Origin: Phycisphaerae bacterium
GTDB lineage: Bacteria; Planctomycetota; Phycisphaerae; UBA1845; Fen-1342
Length of the DNA: 22,199 nt
Direction of reading: 5' to 3'
Assembly: GCA_020058145.1 (NCBI GenBank)
Contig: JAGVEP010000251.1
Coordinates: 1-22,199 of the forward strand
Of the stretch, positions 1 through 7,465 are shown piece by piece. Position 1 is the stretch's first letter. The number at the start of each line of letters is the position of its first letter. The position numbers and the translations under genes were made by a program. The notes under the pieces were generated by a model, which saw nothing but the letters and a program-made list of their open reading frames with translations, ran no database searches and had not been told where the DNA came from.

Positions 1-711
1 CAGGTCGTGCCGCAGAGTGGGCGTGAAGACGATCGCGCCGCCGGCGAGCGCGAGCGCCAGCGCAGTGGCCAGCCAAGCCCCACGACAGCGCGTGAACTCG
101 AGGTAGCCGGCGGCCACGAGCACGGCGCCTGTCCACGCGACGACGGCTGACACACGCGTCGCGCGCAGGACCATCATGAGTAGCAGCGGCACGAGCGGAG
201 CAAAGAACTGTGCCGCGACGTTGGCGTACACGAACGTGGACCCGGGTACCAGCGTCTGGTTGAAGAACCGGATCGGGTGTTCCAGCTCTTGCAGTATCCC
301 CACGGCGCCTGCGAGCACGCCGCCACAAGCCGTTGCCGCCACGAGCAAAACGGCCCGTCGGCTTTCGCGTACCAGCGCCGCCACGAACCCCGCCCAGCAG
401 AGCAACGAGAAGACAACGGCATTCCACCACCACGCGCCGAGCGGATCCGGCGTCCAGATCGTGGAGAGGAGGTGGAGCCCAAGCAGTGCGACGGCGGCCC
501 CCACAACCCAAGGGTGATGAATAGCGGGCGGCTGCCCGCGCACCGCGTGGACAAGAACGCGCGCGGCCAGCAGCACAGGCCCGGCAATCCCGACCAGCAC
601 CCAGCGCGGCGCCGCCGACGGGGCGAATAGCGCTGGCCAGTACGCCAGCGGCATGACCGCGAGCAGTGCCGCGGCGACCGGGGCTGCCACCCATTGCGCG
701 CGTCCTGTCAT
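1..711 (-). CDS. O-antigen ligase/polymerase-like membrane protein, partial (C-terminus beyond window)
   Basis: A reading frame without stops runs from an ATG at 711 off the left edge (237 codons seen). The product is very hydrophobic, with about six to seven predicted membrane helices, the first at residues ~8-30. Two stretches resemble the Wzy/WaaL family: a loop around residues 165-180 reading STFVYANVAAQFFAPL, which matches the usual G-x-F-x-N-x-N-x-A-A pattern of O-antigen ligases, and FTRCRGAWLATAL near residue 210, matching the conserved S/T-R-G-A-W/x segment. The family transfers or polymerises lipid-linked glycans at the periplasmic face of the inner membrane. Planctomycete members often carry a C-terminal TPR domain, but that part is outside the window. 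It lies 104 bases downstream of the repeat protein on the same strand, so co-transcription is possible. No clear Shine-Dalgarno precedes the ATG. The family call is by recalled motif, not by search. Confidence 0.72.
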   Translation of the reverse strand, partial: MTGRAQWVAAPVAAALLAVMPLAYWPALFAPSAAPRWVLVGIAGPVLLAARVLVHAVRGQPPAIHHPWVVGAAVALLGLHLLSTIWTPDPLGAWWWNAVVFSLLCWAGFVAALVRESRRAVLLVAATACGGVLAGAVGILQELEHPIRFFNQTLVPGSTFVYANVAAQFFAPLVPLLLMMVLRATRVSAVVAWTGAVLVAAGYLEFTRCRGAWLATALALALAGGAIVFTPTLRHDL

Positions 712-815
712 GCGTCTGCCCAATACCTGACCATCCTACACGGGCGCAGACCTGCGCGCAATCCGACGCCGCCACGCAGCCAACGACGCGGAGAAACCTC
801 CGACCCGCTTCCCCC

Positions 816-3461
816 TCACCCGCCGCCACTGAGGATGGCGACGAACGGATTGATGTCGTCGAAGTCCACCACGCCGTCATGGTTGCAATCGGCGAAGTTG
901 CGATTGCAGTTCGGGTACGCCAGGGCGTACTGCGCCGCCGACGTTATGGCCAAAACGAACGGGTTGATGTCGTTGAAATTGACGTGACCATCGCAGTTGA
1001 GGTCCCCAAGGGTCAAGAGGATGTTAAACGCTGCGCTAACGACCGTGTCGGACCCGCCGAACGGCGGCCCGCTGTGCGAAGCTTGTAGCGCGTAGCCGGT
1101 GCACGGGACCGTGATGTTCAACCCGTGTATCGCCGTCCAGGTAGCCAGGCCGTTGACCGAGAGCAACGCCGTGGTGCCGTACAGCGTGGCGCCGCACGGG
1201 TTGTCTTGCAGGGCCAGTGAGATGGCGCGATCGTCGTTAACAACCACGTTGCCGAATGAGTCGACGATGGCAACTTGCACGAGCAGCGGTGCTCCGAGCG
1301 GTGTGGAGACGGGCTGGACGGTGAATACCAGGCCAAAGGCGGGTCCGGGTGTGATGCAGAAGGCCAAGGAGTCGGCGGGGAGCGCGCCGGGCGCCGCCGC
1401 ATGCAAGGTGTATCCGCACCCAGCCCGGTCGATCCACAAGTCCGTGAAGGTAGCCAGGCCGGCGACCGCGTTGCGGGTGGTTGTGCCGTGCAAAATACCG
1501 CCCGGCGGGTTCATTCCGAGTGTCAGCGTGACGGGGCCGGTCCAGGTCGTAACGAGGTTGTTCAGCGCGTCGAAACCAGCGACGACCACGGGAGGAAGCG
1601 CGCTGCCGGCAGCCGTGTTGACGGGCTGGATGATAAACGCGAGGTGGTCAATGATGGTCGTGATGTTGAACGACGCCGAATTCGCGCCGGTCAGACCCGC
1701 CGAAGATGCCGCCAGCGTGTAGCCCACGCCCGGCGTGTCGATGCTCAGGTCGTTGAAGGTCGCGAGCCCCGCCACCGCGTTCCGCGTCGTCGTCCCGTTC
1801 AGCGTGCCTCCGCCGGGGTTCGTGCCGATTGCCATCGTCACCGACGACGACGACCACGTCACGCGATTGTTGAAGGCGTCCAGAATCTCCACGGTCACTG
1901 CTGGCGAAATCGGATACCCGGCTACGGTGTTCGTCGGCTGCTGCACAAAGCCCAGGTGCGTCGCTGCCGCCGGCGTGATGTTGAACGACGCCGAATTCGC
2001 GCCGGTCAGACCGGCCGAGGTTGCCGCCAGCGTGTAGCCCACGCCCGGCGTGTCGATGCTCAGGTCGTTGAAGGTCGCGAGCCCTGCCACCGCGTTCCTT
2101 GTCGTCGTTCCGCTCAGCGTGCCGCCGCCGGGGTTCGTGCCGATTGCCATCGTCACCGACGACGACCACCACGTCACGCGATTGTTGAAGGCGTCCAGAA
2201 CCTCCACCGTTACCGCCGGCGAGATTACCACTCCCGCGACCGCGTTCGTCGGCTGCTGCACAAACCCCAGGTGATGCGCCGCCGCGGGCGTGATGTTGAA
2301 AGCCATCGAAGTCGCGCTCGTCAGCCCCGTCGAACTCGCCGCCAGCGTGTAGCCCGTGCCCGTTTTGTTGATGCTCAGGTCGTTGAAGGTCGCCAAACCC
2401 GCCACCGCGTTCCGCGGCGTCGTGCCGCTCAGCGTGCCGCCGCCCGGATTGGTGCCAATCGCCATCGCGATCGACGCCGTTGAGGTCGTCACGCGGTTTT
2501 CAAAGGCGTCCAGAATCTGCACGGTCACCGCGGGCGAAATCGCCACCCCGGCTACCGTATTCGTCGGCTGCTGGACAAACCCGAGGTGTGTCGCCGCCGC
2601 GGGCGTTATGTTGAAGGTCACCGAAGTCGCCCCGGTCAGGACCGCCGAGCTCGCCGCCAGCGTGTAGCCTGTGCCCGTTTTGTTGATGCTCAGATCGTTG
2701 AACGTCGCCAAGCCCGCGACCGCGTTCCGCGCCGTGGTCCCGCTCAGCGTGCCGCCGCCAGGGTTGGTGCCAATCGCCATTGCCACCAACGCCGTCGACG
2801 TCGTCGCGAGATTGTCGCATTGGTCCAAGACCTCCACGGTCACGGCTGGTGAGATTACGCCTCCCGCGACCGTGTTTGTAGGCTGTTGCACGAAGCCGAG
2901 CCTGGTGGCGAAACCGGCGACAACCGTGACATCGATCAACTGCGTCGACACATTCAGATTGTTGCCGCCGCTACAGGTGACCGTTATATCCGCCCGTTCA
3001 CCCGCGGTGCAGTTGGGATCTGTCACGTGGCGCAGCCGGACGCCCGAAAAGCCAATCTGCGACGCGCCGGTGCTCGCGGTTACGACATTGAACGTCACAA
3101 ACGCGGTACCGTGGGGCGGAGTGTTGTCCAAGAGGACAATATCCCCGAAAATTACTGCCGTGATTTGGTTGGGATCGAACTCGAAACCCGCCGGAGCGAC
3201 GAGAAGGATCGTCGAACCCGCCTGCCACTCGCCGGCGACCTCCTCAGCGATGACCGGCAAGGTCAACAGCGTACCGAACCCGTTTGCGACGATGGTATCC
3301 GCGCTAATCGGCATCGTTCCGAGCGTGGTCACGGAATCCGCCCGCAAACCCGCCGCGCCCGCGAGCAGAGTGAAGAGCAGCACCCCCGTCGCCAGCGAAG
3401 ACGCCCCGAAGCGGGGGACAGAACCACCGCGTCTTACAATCGCACTCTTCGCGCTACACAT
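816..3461 (-). CDS. Secreted protein with six Ig-like ~105-aa repeats and C-terminal dockerin-like module
   Basis: 881 residues. I chose the ATG at 3461 over an upstream start at 3518 because GGAGGTGA sits 5 bases before it. Residues 22-41 are a hydrophobic signal segment ending LRA, with likely cleavage after residue 41. Residues 42-184 form a beta-rich N-terminal domain I do not recognise. Residues ~185-817 hold six tandem repeats; the first four are each exactly 105 residues and share QQPTN, ISPAVTV, TNPGGGTL and RNAVAGLATFNDLSI. This repeat type is widespread in bacterial surface proteins. Residues 819-881 contain two EF-hand-like calcium loops (DLNCDGHVNFNDINPF and DCNHDGVVDFDDINPF) of dockerin type, and the protein ends in GGG. 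Likely exported and cell-surface or extracellular. The ligand is unknown, and nothing in the window encodes a cohesin or an enzyme domain attached to it. Cysteines appear mainly in repeats 5-6 and the dockerin. Confidence 0.88.
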   Translation of the reverse strand: MCSAKSAIVRRGGSVPRFGASSLATGVLLFTLLAGAAGLRADSVTTLGTMPISADTIVANGFGTLLTLPVIAEEVAGEWQAGSTILLVAPAGFEFDPNQITAVIFGDIVLLDNTPPHGTAFVTFNVVTASTGASQIGFSGVRLRHVTDPNCTAGERADITVTCSGGNNLNVSTQLIDVTVVAGFATRLGFVQQPTNTVAGGVISPAVTVEVLDQCDNLATTSTALVAMAIGTNPGGGTLSGTTARNAVAGLATFNDLSINKTGTGYTLAASSAVLTGATSVTFNITPAAATHLGFVQQPTNTVAGVAISPAVTVQILDAFENRVTTSTASIAMAIGTNPGGGTLSGTTPRNAVAGLATFNDLSINKTGTGYTLAASSTGLTSATSMAFNITPAAAHHLGFVQQPTNAVAGVVISPAVTVEVLDAFNNRVTWWSSSVTMAIGTNPGGGTLSGTTTRNAVAGLATFNDLSIDTPGVGYTLAATSAGLTGANSASFNITPAAATHLGFVQQPTNTVAGYPISPAVTVEILDAFNNRVTWSSSSVTMAIGTNPGGGTLNGTTTRNAVAGLATFNDLSIDTPGVGYTLAASSAGLTGANSASFNITTIIDHLAFIIQPVNTAAGSALPPVVVAGFDALNNLVTTWTGPVTLTLGMNPPGGILHGTTTRNAVAGLATFTDLWIDRAGCGYTLHAAAPGALPADSLAFCITPGPAFGLVFTVQPVSTPLGAPLLVQVAIVDSFGNVVVNDDRAISLALQDNPCGATLYGTTALLSVNGLATWTAIHGLNITVPCTGYALQASHSGPPFGGSDTVVSAAFNILLTLGDLNCDGHVNFNDINPFVLAITSAAQYALAYPNCNRNFADCNHDGVVDFDDINPFVAILSGGG
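1011..2909 (-). repeat. Six tandem ~315-bp coding repeats (105 aa each)
   Basis: On the minus strand the units are about 2595-2909, 2280-2594, 1965-2279, 1650-1964, 1341-1649 and 1011-1340. The first four keep an exact 315-base period. The units at 1650-1964 and 1965-2279 share long nucleotide stretches with only scattered differences (for example 1668-1875 against 1983-2190), so they look recently duplicated or homogenised. The two C-terminal units have drifted strongly and contain cysteine pairs absent from the others. Confidence 0.9.
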
Positions 3462-3807
3462 GTTCTCACCTCCATGCGGCGGATTCGATCCGCCCGACTT
3501 GTCGGCGGCAAGCCCCACTCCCGCGCCTCACTTGCGCTCACGGCTCGCCGGCTTCCTCAGACGCAACCCGACCAGCCACTACTGTACTGATTTGGGCTGA
3601 AGAAACGAAGGTGGCAGCGCGCCAAATCCGCGGGCACAACCCGAATTGTCGCGCGCCTGCCTTGTGGCTCCACGGGCCGTGCGCGCTTCCGGTCCCGCGT
3701 TTGCCTCGCACGGGTCGATTCCACATATCGCTGACGATTATAAACCCCCACGGCCGGCGAGCGGTGGTATGCTATCCGCGAGTACGGGCTGTTTGTGAGG
3801 AGTTTCC
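3462..3807. other. Divergent intergenic region with AT-rich core and leader hairpins
   Basis: This 346-base gap separates the divergently transcribed repeat protein and the SPFH operon, so it should hold promoters for both. The AT-rich core near 3725-3746 includes TATAAT on the minus strand (3737-3742) and TATAAA on the plus strand (3740-3745). No convincing -35 hexamer stands at the right distance for either, so the promoter call is weak. Next to the minus-strand start lie two overlapping inverted repeats (3478-3494 and 3490-3508), listed separately. I see no gene in the rest. Confidence 0.4.
3478..3508 (-). promoter_or_regulatory. Overlapping hairpins just upstream of a Shine-Dalgarno
   Basis: GGCGGAT-TCG-ATCCGCC (3478-3494) is a perfect 7-base inverted repeat. 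Its outer arm is also part of a second imperfect hairpin, CCGCCCGA-CTTG-TCGGCGG (3490-3508), so the two cannot form together. The first ends 4 bases upstream of the GGAGG of the repeat-protein gene. They could influence translation, but high GC makes chance hairpins common. Confidence 0.3.
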
Positions 3808-4029
3808 ATGTCGTCGCCGACGACGTTCGGCGTGCTGCTATTCGTGCTCGGGCTGGCGGTGCTCGGCCTGTTGATCATTGTGTCGGCGTTGCGGTCGTCG
3901 CGGACCGGCCGCACGTGCCCGCGGACGGAATGTGGCAATCGGAATCCGCCGGCGGCCCGCTACTGTGGCCGTTGCGGGACGAATTTGGACGGGGGCGCGA
4001 CTCGGGACAGTACAAGAAAAAGGGCGTAA
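3808..4029 (+). CDS. Small single-TM protein with zinc-ribbon tail
   Basis: 73 residues, with a Shine-Dalgarno (GAGGAG) before the ATG. Residues 7-27 form one strongly hydrophobic helix. After a short basic linker, cysteines at 37, 42, 53 and 56 form a CP-x3-C-x10-C-x2-C zinc-ribbon-like knuckle, and the tail is basic (STRKRA). The likely topology is a membrane anchor with a cytoplasmic metal-binding ribbon. It is the first gene of a tight operon: only 3 bases separate its stop from the ATG of the first SPFH protein. This suggests it is an accessory subunit or adaptor of that complex, which is inference from position only. No enzymatic motif is visible and I do not know a named family. Confidence 0.8.
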   Translation: MSSPTTFGVLLFVLGLAVLGLLIIVSALRSSRTGRTCPRTECGNRNPPAARYCGRCGTNLDGGATRDSTRKRA

Positions 4030-4032
4030 GTC

Positions 4033-5685
4033 ATGGTTGCCAAGATCATCACCCCGCCGCCTGACGACTGGTCGCCGCGGACGCGCGGTCCACGTTTTCC
4101 ACGCACGCCGCCTCGGGCGTGGCTCATCGGAGTGCCGCTGTTGCTCATCGGCGCCGGCTTTTTTTACTGGTGGTTCGTACAGCGCGTCGAGGTGCGGACC
4201 GGTGACGTGCTGGTGCTGGTCCGCAAGGTCGGTGCGCCGCTGCCGGTGGACCTGCGCGGCAGCGACGGCGCGGCCGGCGACGTGTCCCAGCAAGTGGTGC
4301 TCTACCCGGCTTTGCTCAAGAAGCTGGGGGAAGCGGCGAATTCGACGAAGTACAAGGGGATCATGTTTGCGCCGGTGTCGGAGGGTCGGCATTTCTACGA
4401 TCCGTTCTTCTGGGAGCGGCGGATCGAGCACGCGATCAATATTAACTCGGACGAGATCGGAATTCTGATTCGCAAATTCGGGCGGTCGCTGCCGCCGGGC
4501 AAAACAGTCGCGATGGAGGACGACGAGCGTGGCCCCGAGGTCGAGGTGCTCAAGCCGGGGCGCTACAACATCAACTCGTACGCCTACGAAATCCGCCGGG
4601 TGAAGCCGGTGATTATTCCAGCGGGGCAGGTCGGCATTCAGACGCTCTATGCGGGCCGCGAGCCGGCCAACCCCAACGACTACATCGTTGCGGCGGGCGA
4701 GCGCGGCGTGCAGCCGGACGTCTTGCCGCCCGGCATGTACTACAACAATCCGTACGTGCGGCGGCTCGACCTGATTGACGTGCGGAGCCACACGCTGGAT
4801 CTGCACGGCGACGACGCGATTCGGTTCCCGTCGAACGACAGCTTCCAGATCGTCGTGGATGCGACGGTCGAATATGCCATCCGGCAAGACCTCGCACCGT
4901 ACGTCGTGGTGGCCGTCGGCACGCACGACGACATCCGTGACAAGCTGATCCTGCCGCACGCGCGGTCGCTGTGCCGGATTGAGGGCTCGAAGTTGCACGC
5001 CCGTGATTTCATCAGCGGCGACACGCGAACGGTGTTTCAAAAGCGGGTGTTCGAGGGATTGCGCGAGCAGAGCTACGCGCAGGGGATCGAGATTCGTGCG
5101 ACGCTGATTCGGCGGATCGTGCCGCCCACGGAGATTGCGGGTCCGATCAGCGATCGGCAGGTGGCCGAGCAGCAGATCAAGCAGTACGAGTACGAGATCA
5201 AGCTCGCCGAGGCCGAGGCGCGGCTCGGTGAGCAGCAGGAGCAGCAAAAGCAGAACCAGGCGCTCGGCCAGGCGAGCCGCGAGGTGGTCTCAGTCGTCAA
5301 GGAGGCCGAGCAGCACAAATCCGTGGCGCTGACCGAAGCAGCCCAGCGGCTCGAAGTCGCCAAACTGAATCTGGAGGCGGCCAGGCAGACCGCCGCAGCG
5401 CTGGTCTCGCGCGGCACAGCCGAAGCCGACGTGCTGCGTCTGAATTACCAGGCCGAAGCGAAGCCGCTCGGTGAGGCGGTCGCCGCGTTTGGCGACGGCC
5501 AGACGTACGCCCAGTTCTTCTTCTATCAGAAGCTCGCGCCGGCGCTCAAATCGGTGCTCGCGAGCACAGATGGGCCGTTTGCGGACGTATTCCGGGCGCT
5601 GAGCGAACCACGCCAGGACGAGGCACGCCGGGGCGTGCCAGGCTCCGCCTTGCAGGACGTTCGCGACGCAGGAGGCCGGCCATGA
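4033..5685 (+). CDS. Membrane-anchored SPFH/band-7 (prohibitin-like) protein A with three internal repeats
   Basis: 550 residues. A proline- and arginine-rich cytoplasmic head (1-28) is followed by a single TM helix (29-49). Residues ~53-245 hold three related beta-type repeats, each ending in a G-x-x-x-x-x-L-x-P-G-x-Y-x-x-N-x-Y-type box: 109-127 (degenerate), 167-185 (GPEVEVLKPGRYNINSYAY) and 224-242 (GVQPDVLPPGMYYNNPYV). An SPFH domain follows (~248-365, with FPSNDSFQIVVDATVEY and the IRATLIRRIVPP strand), then a glutamate-, glutamine- and alanine-rich coiled coil (~370-480) and a short C-terminal region. SPFH proteins form large membrane-bound rings or cages that organise proteases or lipids. 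The gene overlaps the next one by 4 bases (ATGA), so the two paralogs are probably made in a fixed ratio and co-assemble, as HflK and HflC do. Confidence 0.85.
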   Translation: MVAKIITPPPDDWSPRTRGPRFPRTPPRAWLIGVPLLLIGAGFFYWWFVQRVEVRTGDVLVLVRKVGAPLPVDLRGSDGAAGDVSQQVVLYPALLKKLGEAANSTKYKGIMFAPVSEGRHFYDPFFWERRIEHAININSDEIGILIRKFGRSLPPGKTVAMEDDERGPEVEVLKPGRYNINSYAYEIRRVKPVIIPAGQVGIQTLYAGREPANPNDYIVAAGERGVQPDVLPPGMYYNNPYVRRLDLIDVRSHTLDLHGDDAIRFPSNDSFQIVVDATVEYAIRQDLAPYVVVAVGTHDDIRDKLILPHARSLCRIEGSKLHARDFISGDTRTVFQKRVFEGLREQSYAQGIEIRATLIRRIVPPTEIAGPISDRQVAEQQIKQYEYEIKLAEAEARLGEQQEQQKQNQALGQASREVVSVVKEAEQHKSVALTEAAQRLEVAKLNLEAARQTAAALVSRGTAEADVLRLNYQAEAKPLGEAVAAFGDGQTYAQFFFYQKLAPALKSVLASTDGPFADVFRALSEPRQDEARRGVPGSALQDVRDAGGRP

Positions 5686-7361
5686 GACTCACACGCCTAA
5701 TCAAGATGATCATCGGCGGCGTCATGTTGTTCGTGGCGCTGGTGGTAGGGTTTGTGTGGACGGTGTGCCGCGTTTACGTGCCCGCGAACAAATGCCTCGT
5801 GCTGATTCACAAGACGGGCACGGCTTTGCCGTCCGGCGAGAAGATTGCCGGCCCGGATCAGAAGGGCATCCAGCGCGACACGCGCGGGCCCGGCCGTTAC
5901 TTCTTCAACCCCTGGGCGTGGGATTGGGAGCTGCACGACCTGGTCATGGTCTCCGCCGGAGATCCGGCGAGCTGGAAGGAATACTACGCGGAATCGGCGT
6001 CCGACACGGCGTTTCCCAAGATCGAGGGGAAATGGCCGGAAATCGGCATCCTGGTCAACAAGACCGGCAAGCCCGCTCCCGCCGGCACCGAAGTGGTCGA
6101 CGAGGGCTTCCAGGGCATCCAGAAGCAAGTCCTCACTCCGGGCACGTACCGCATCAACCCTTACGTGTTCGACGTAAAAAAGGAGTTGGCGACGACCGTC
6201 CCGCTGGGCTGCTGCGGCGTTGTCACCTCGCAGCTCGGCGACATGCCCGGCGTCGAAACGGTCGAGGAAAGCAGCGTCGGTCCGGATGGCCAACCCGTCA
6301 AAGGCCATCCGAAGGTCATCCAGAAGCTGGCCGAGGCCGGGCAGCGTGGCGTGACGCGCGACGTGCTTCAGCCCGGTATCTACTACCTGAATCCGTATGT
6401 CTACAAGGTGCAGATCGTGCAGGTGGGGTACAACCAGTTGGCCCAGGTCAAGACCAAGGACCTCAGCACACACATCACTTTTCCTTCGAAGGACGGCTTT
6501 ACCATCGACATCGAGGTGATCGTGGTGTGGGGACGGCATCCATCCCACATCGCCGAGATGCTCAACCGCTTTGGCGACATGGGGAAGATCAAGCAGATCA
6601 TCCTCGGCCAGATGCGGAGTATTTGCCGCAACCTCGGGTCGGACTACCAAAGCACCGATTTCATTCGGGGCGAGAAACGCGAGCTGTATCAACAGGCGGT
6701 GACGGAGACGTTGCGCCGCGTGTGCCGCGAGCGCGATATCGAAATCCTCATCGCGTTGATCCACAACATCGAGGTCCACGGCAGCCCCGAGGCCGATAAA
6801 GAGGGCATGGACCTCAAGTCCACGATCCAGCGCGGCTTCATCGCCATTGAGCAGGACCTGACCAAGCAGGCGCAGCGCGAGACGGCCAAAGTCAAGGCGG
6901 ACCTGGAGACGTCCAAAATGGCCGTGGAAATCGCGCGCGAGCAAGTCGCCGCGGACACGCGGAAGAAAGTCGCCGAAATCAAAGCGGAAGGTGAGAAAAA
7001 GTCGCAGGAAACTGGCGCGCAGCGCGATCTCGAGGTGGCCACGCTCGAAAAGCAGATTGCGGAGCTGGACGCCGAGATGACCCGCCTGCTCGGCCGTGCG
7101 AAAGCCGACGTCGAGCAACTGAAGAACCAGGCCGAGGCCGACGGCAAGCGGATGATGATCGCGGCGTTCGGCAGCGGGTCGGCGTACAACCTGTACAAGT
7201 TCGCCGAGGGTTTTGCGCCTGACAGCATTCGCCTGATTTTCGCGGGGCCGGGTACGTTCTGGACCGATTTGAGCCACGTGCAGGACGCGGCCGGACTGAA
7301 ACTGCTGGACAGCGCGCAGGGCACCGAGAAGAGCGCGTCCCAGAATCCGCCCCGGCGTTGA
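5682..7361 (+). CDS. Membrane-anchored SPFH/band-7 (prohibitin-like) protein B with three internal repeats
   Basis: 559 residues, with GGAGG at 5671 and a start that overlaps the stop of protein A. A TM helix lies at residues 7-29. Three repeats follow, with boxes GIQRDTRGPGRYFFNPWAW (62-80), GIQKQVLTPGTYRINPYVF (145-163) and GVTRDVLQPGIYYLNPYVY (223-241). Each is preceded by a strand pattern like IGILVNKTGKPAPAG. The SPFH domain spans ~245-365 (ITFPSKDGFTIDIEVIVVWG, then IEILIALIHNIEV). A long charged coiled coil covers ~375-490. A C-terminal segment (AFGSGSAYNLYKFAEGF, then IRLIFAGPGTFW) resembles flotillin/prohibitin ends. It is the clear paralog of protein A, with the same architecture but diverged sequence. 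The probable role is partner subunit of a membrane-associated SPFH cage. It is not a recognisable HflC, since the three-repeat insert before the SPFH domain is extra. Confidence 0.85.
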   Translation: MRLTRLIKMIIGGVMLFVALVVGFVWTVCRVYVPANKCLVLIHKTGTALPSGEKIAGPDQKGIQRDTRGPGRYFFNPWAWDWELHDLVMVSAGDPASWKEYYAESASDTAFPKIEGKWPEIGILVNKTGKPAPAGTEVVDEGFQGIQKQVLTPGTYRINPYVFDVKKELATTVPLGCCGVVTSQLGDMPGVETVEESSVGPDGQPVKGHPKVIQKLAEAGQRGVTRDVLQPGIYYLNPYVYKVQIVQVGYNQLAQVKTKDLSTHITFPSKDGFTIDIEVIVVWGRHPSHIAEMLNRFGDMGKIKQIILGQMRSICRNLGSDYQSTDFIRGEKRELYQQAVTETLRRVCRERDIEILIALIHNIEVHGSPEADKEGMDLKSTIQRGFIAIEQDLTKQAQRETAKVKADLETSKMAVEIAREQVAADTRKKVAEIKAEGEKKSQETGAQRDLEVATLEKQIAELDAEMTRLLGRAKADVEQLKNQAEADGKRMMIAAFGSGSAYNLYKFAEGFAPDSIRLIFAGPGTFWTDLSHVQDAAGLKLLDSAQGTEKSASQNPPRR

Positions 7362-7465
7362 GGAAGATATCGGGCTCTGACAAGAATTCACGCGCGCACT
7401 TGACTTCCGCCCGGCCACATTGAACGCTGCTCTTGGCGGGAAAGCTGGCTGCGAAAGCGAGTGCC

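Noticed and set aside
1275..2483. 402-codon plus-strand frame across the repeat-protein gene
   Set aside because: Arg-rich shadow of the Ig-like repeats; it repeats only because the underlying gene repeats.
1011..2909. Regular ~315-bp repeats considered as a CRISPR-like or intergenic array
   Set aside because: The period is a multiple of three, the units are coding throughout and there are no spacers. No CRISPR array is visible in the window.
5697..7418. 573-codon open frame antisense to the second SPFH gene (similarly 3838-5247 antisense to the first and 7388-8545 antisense to the TPR gene)
   Set aside because: Shadow frames typical of high-GC coding DNA. The plus-strand products have clear domains and operon spacing, and the antisense products have no recognisable motif.
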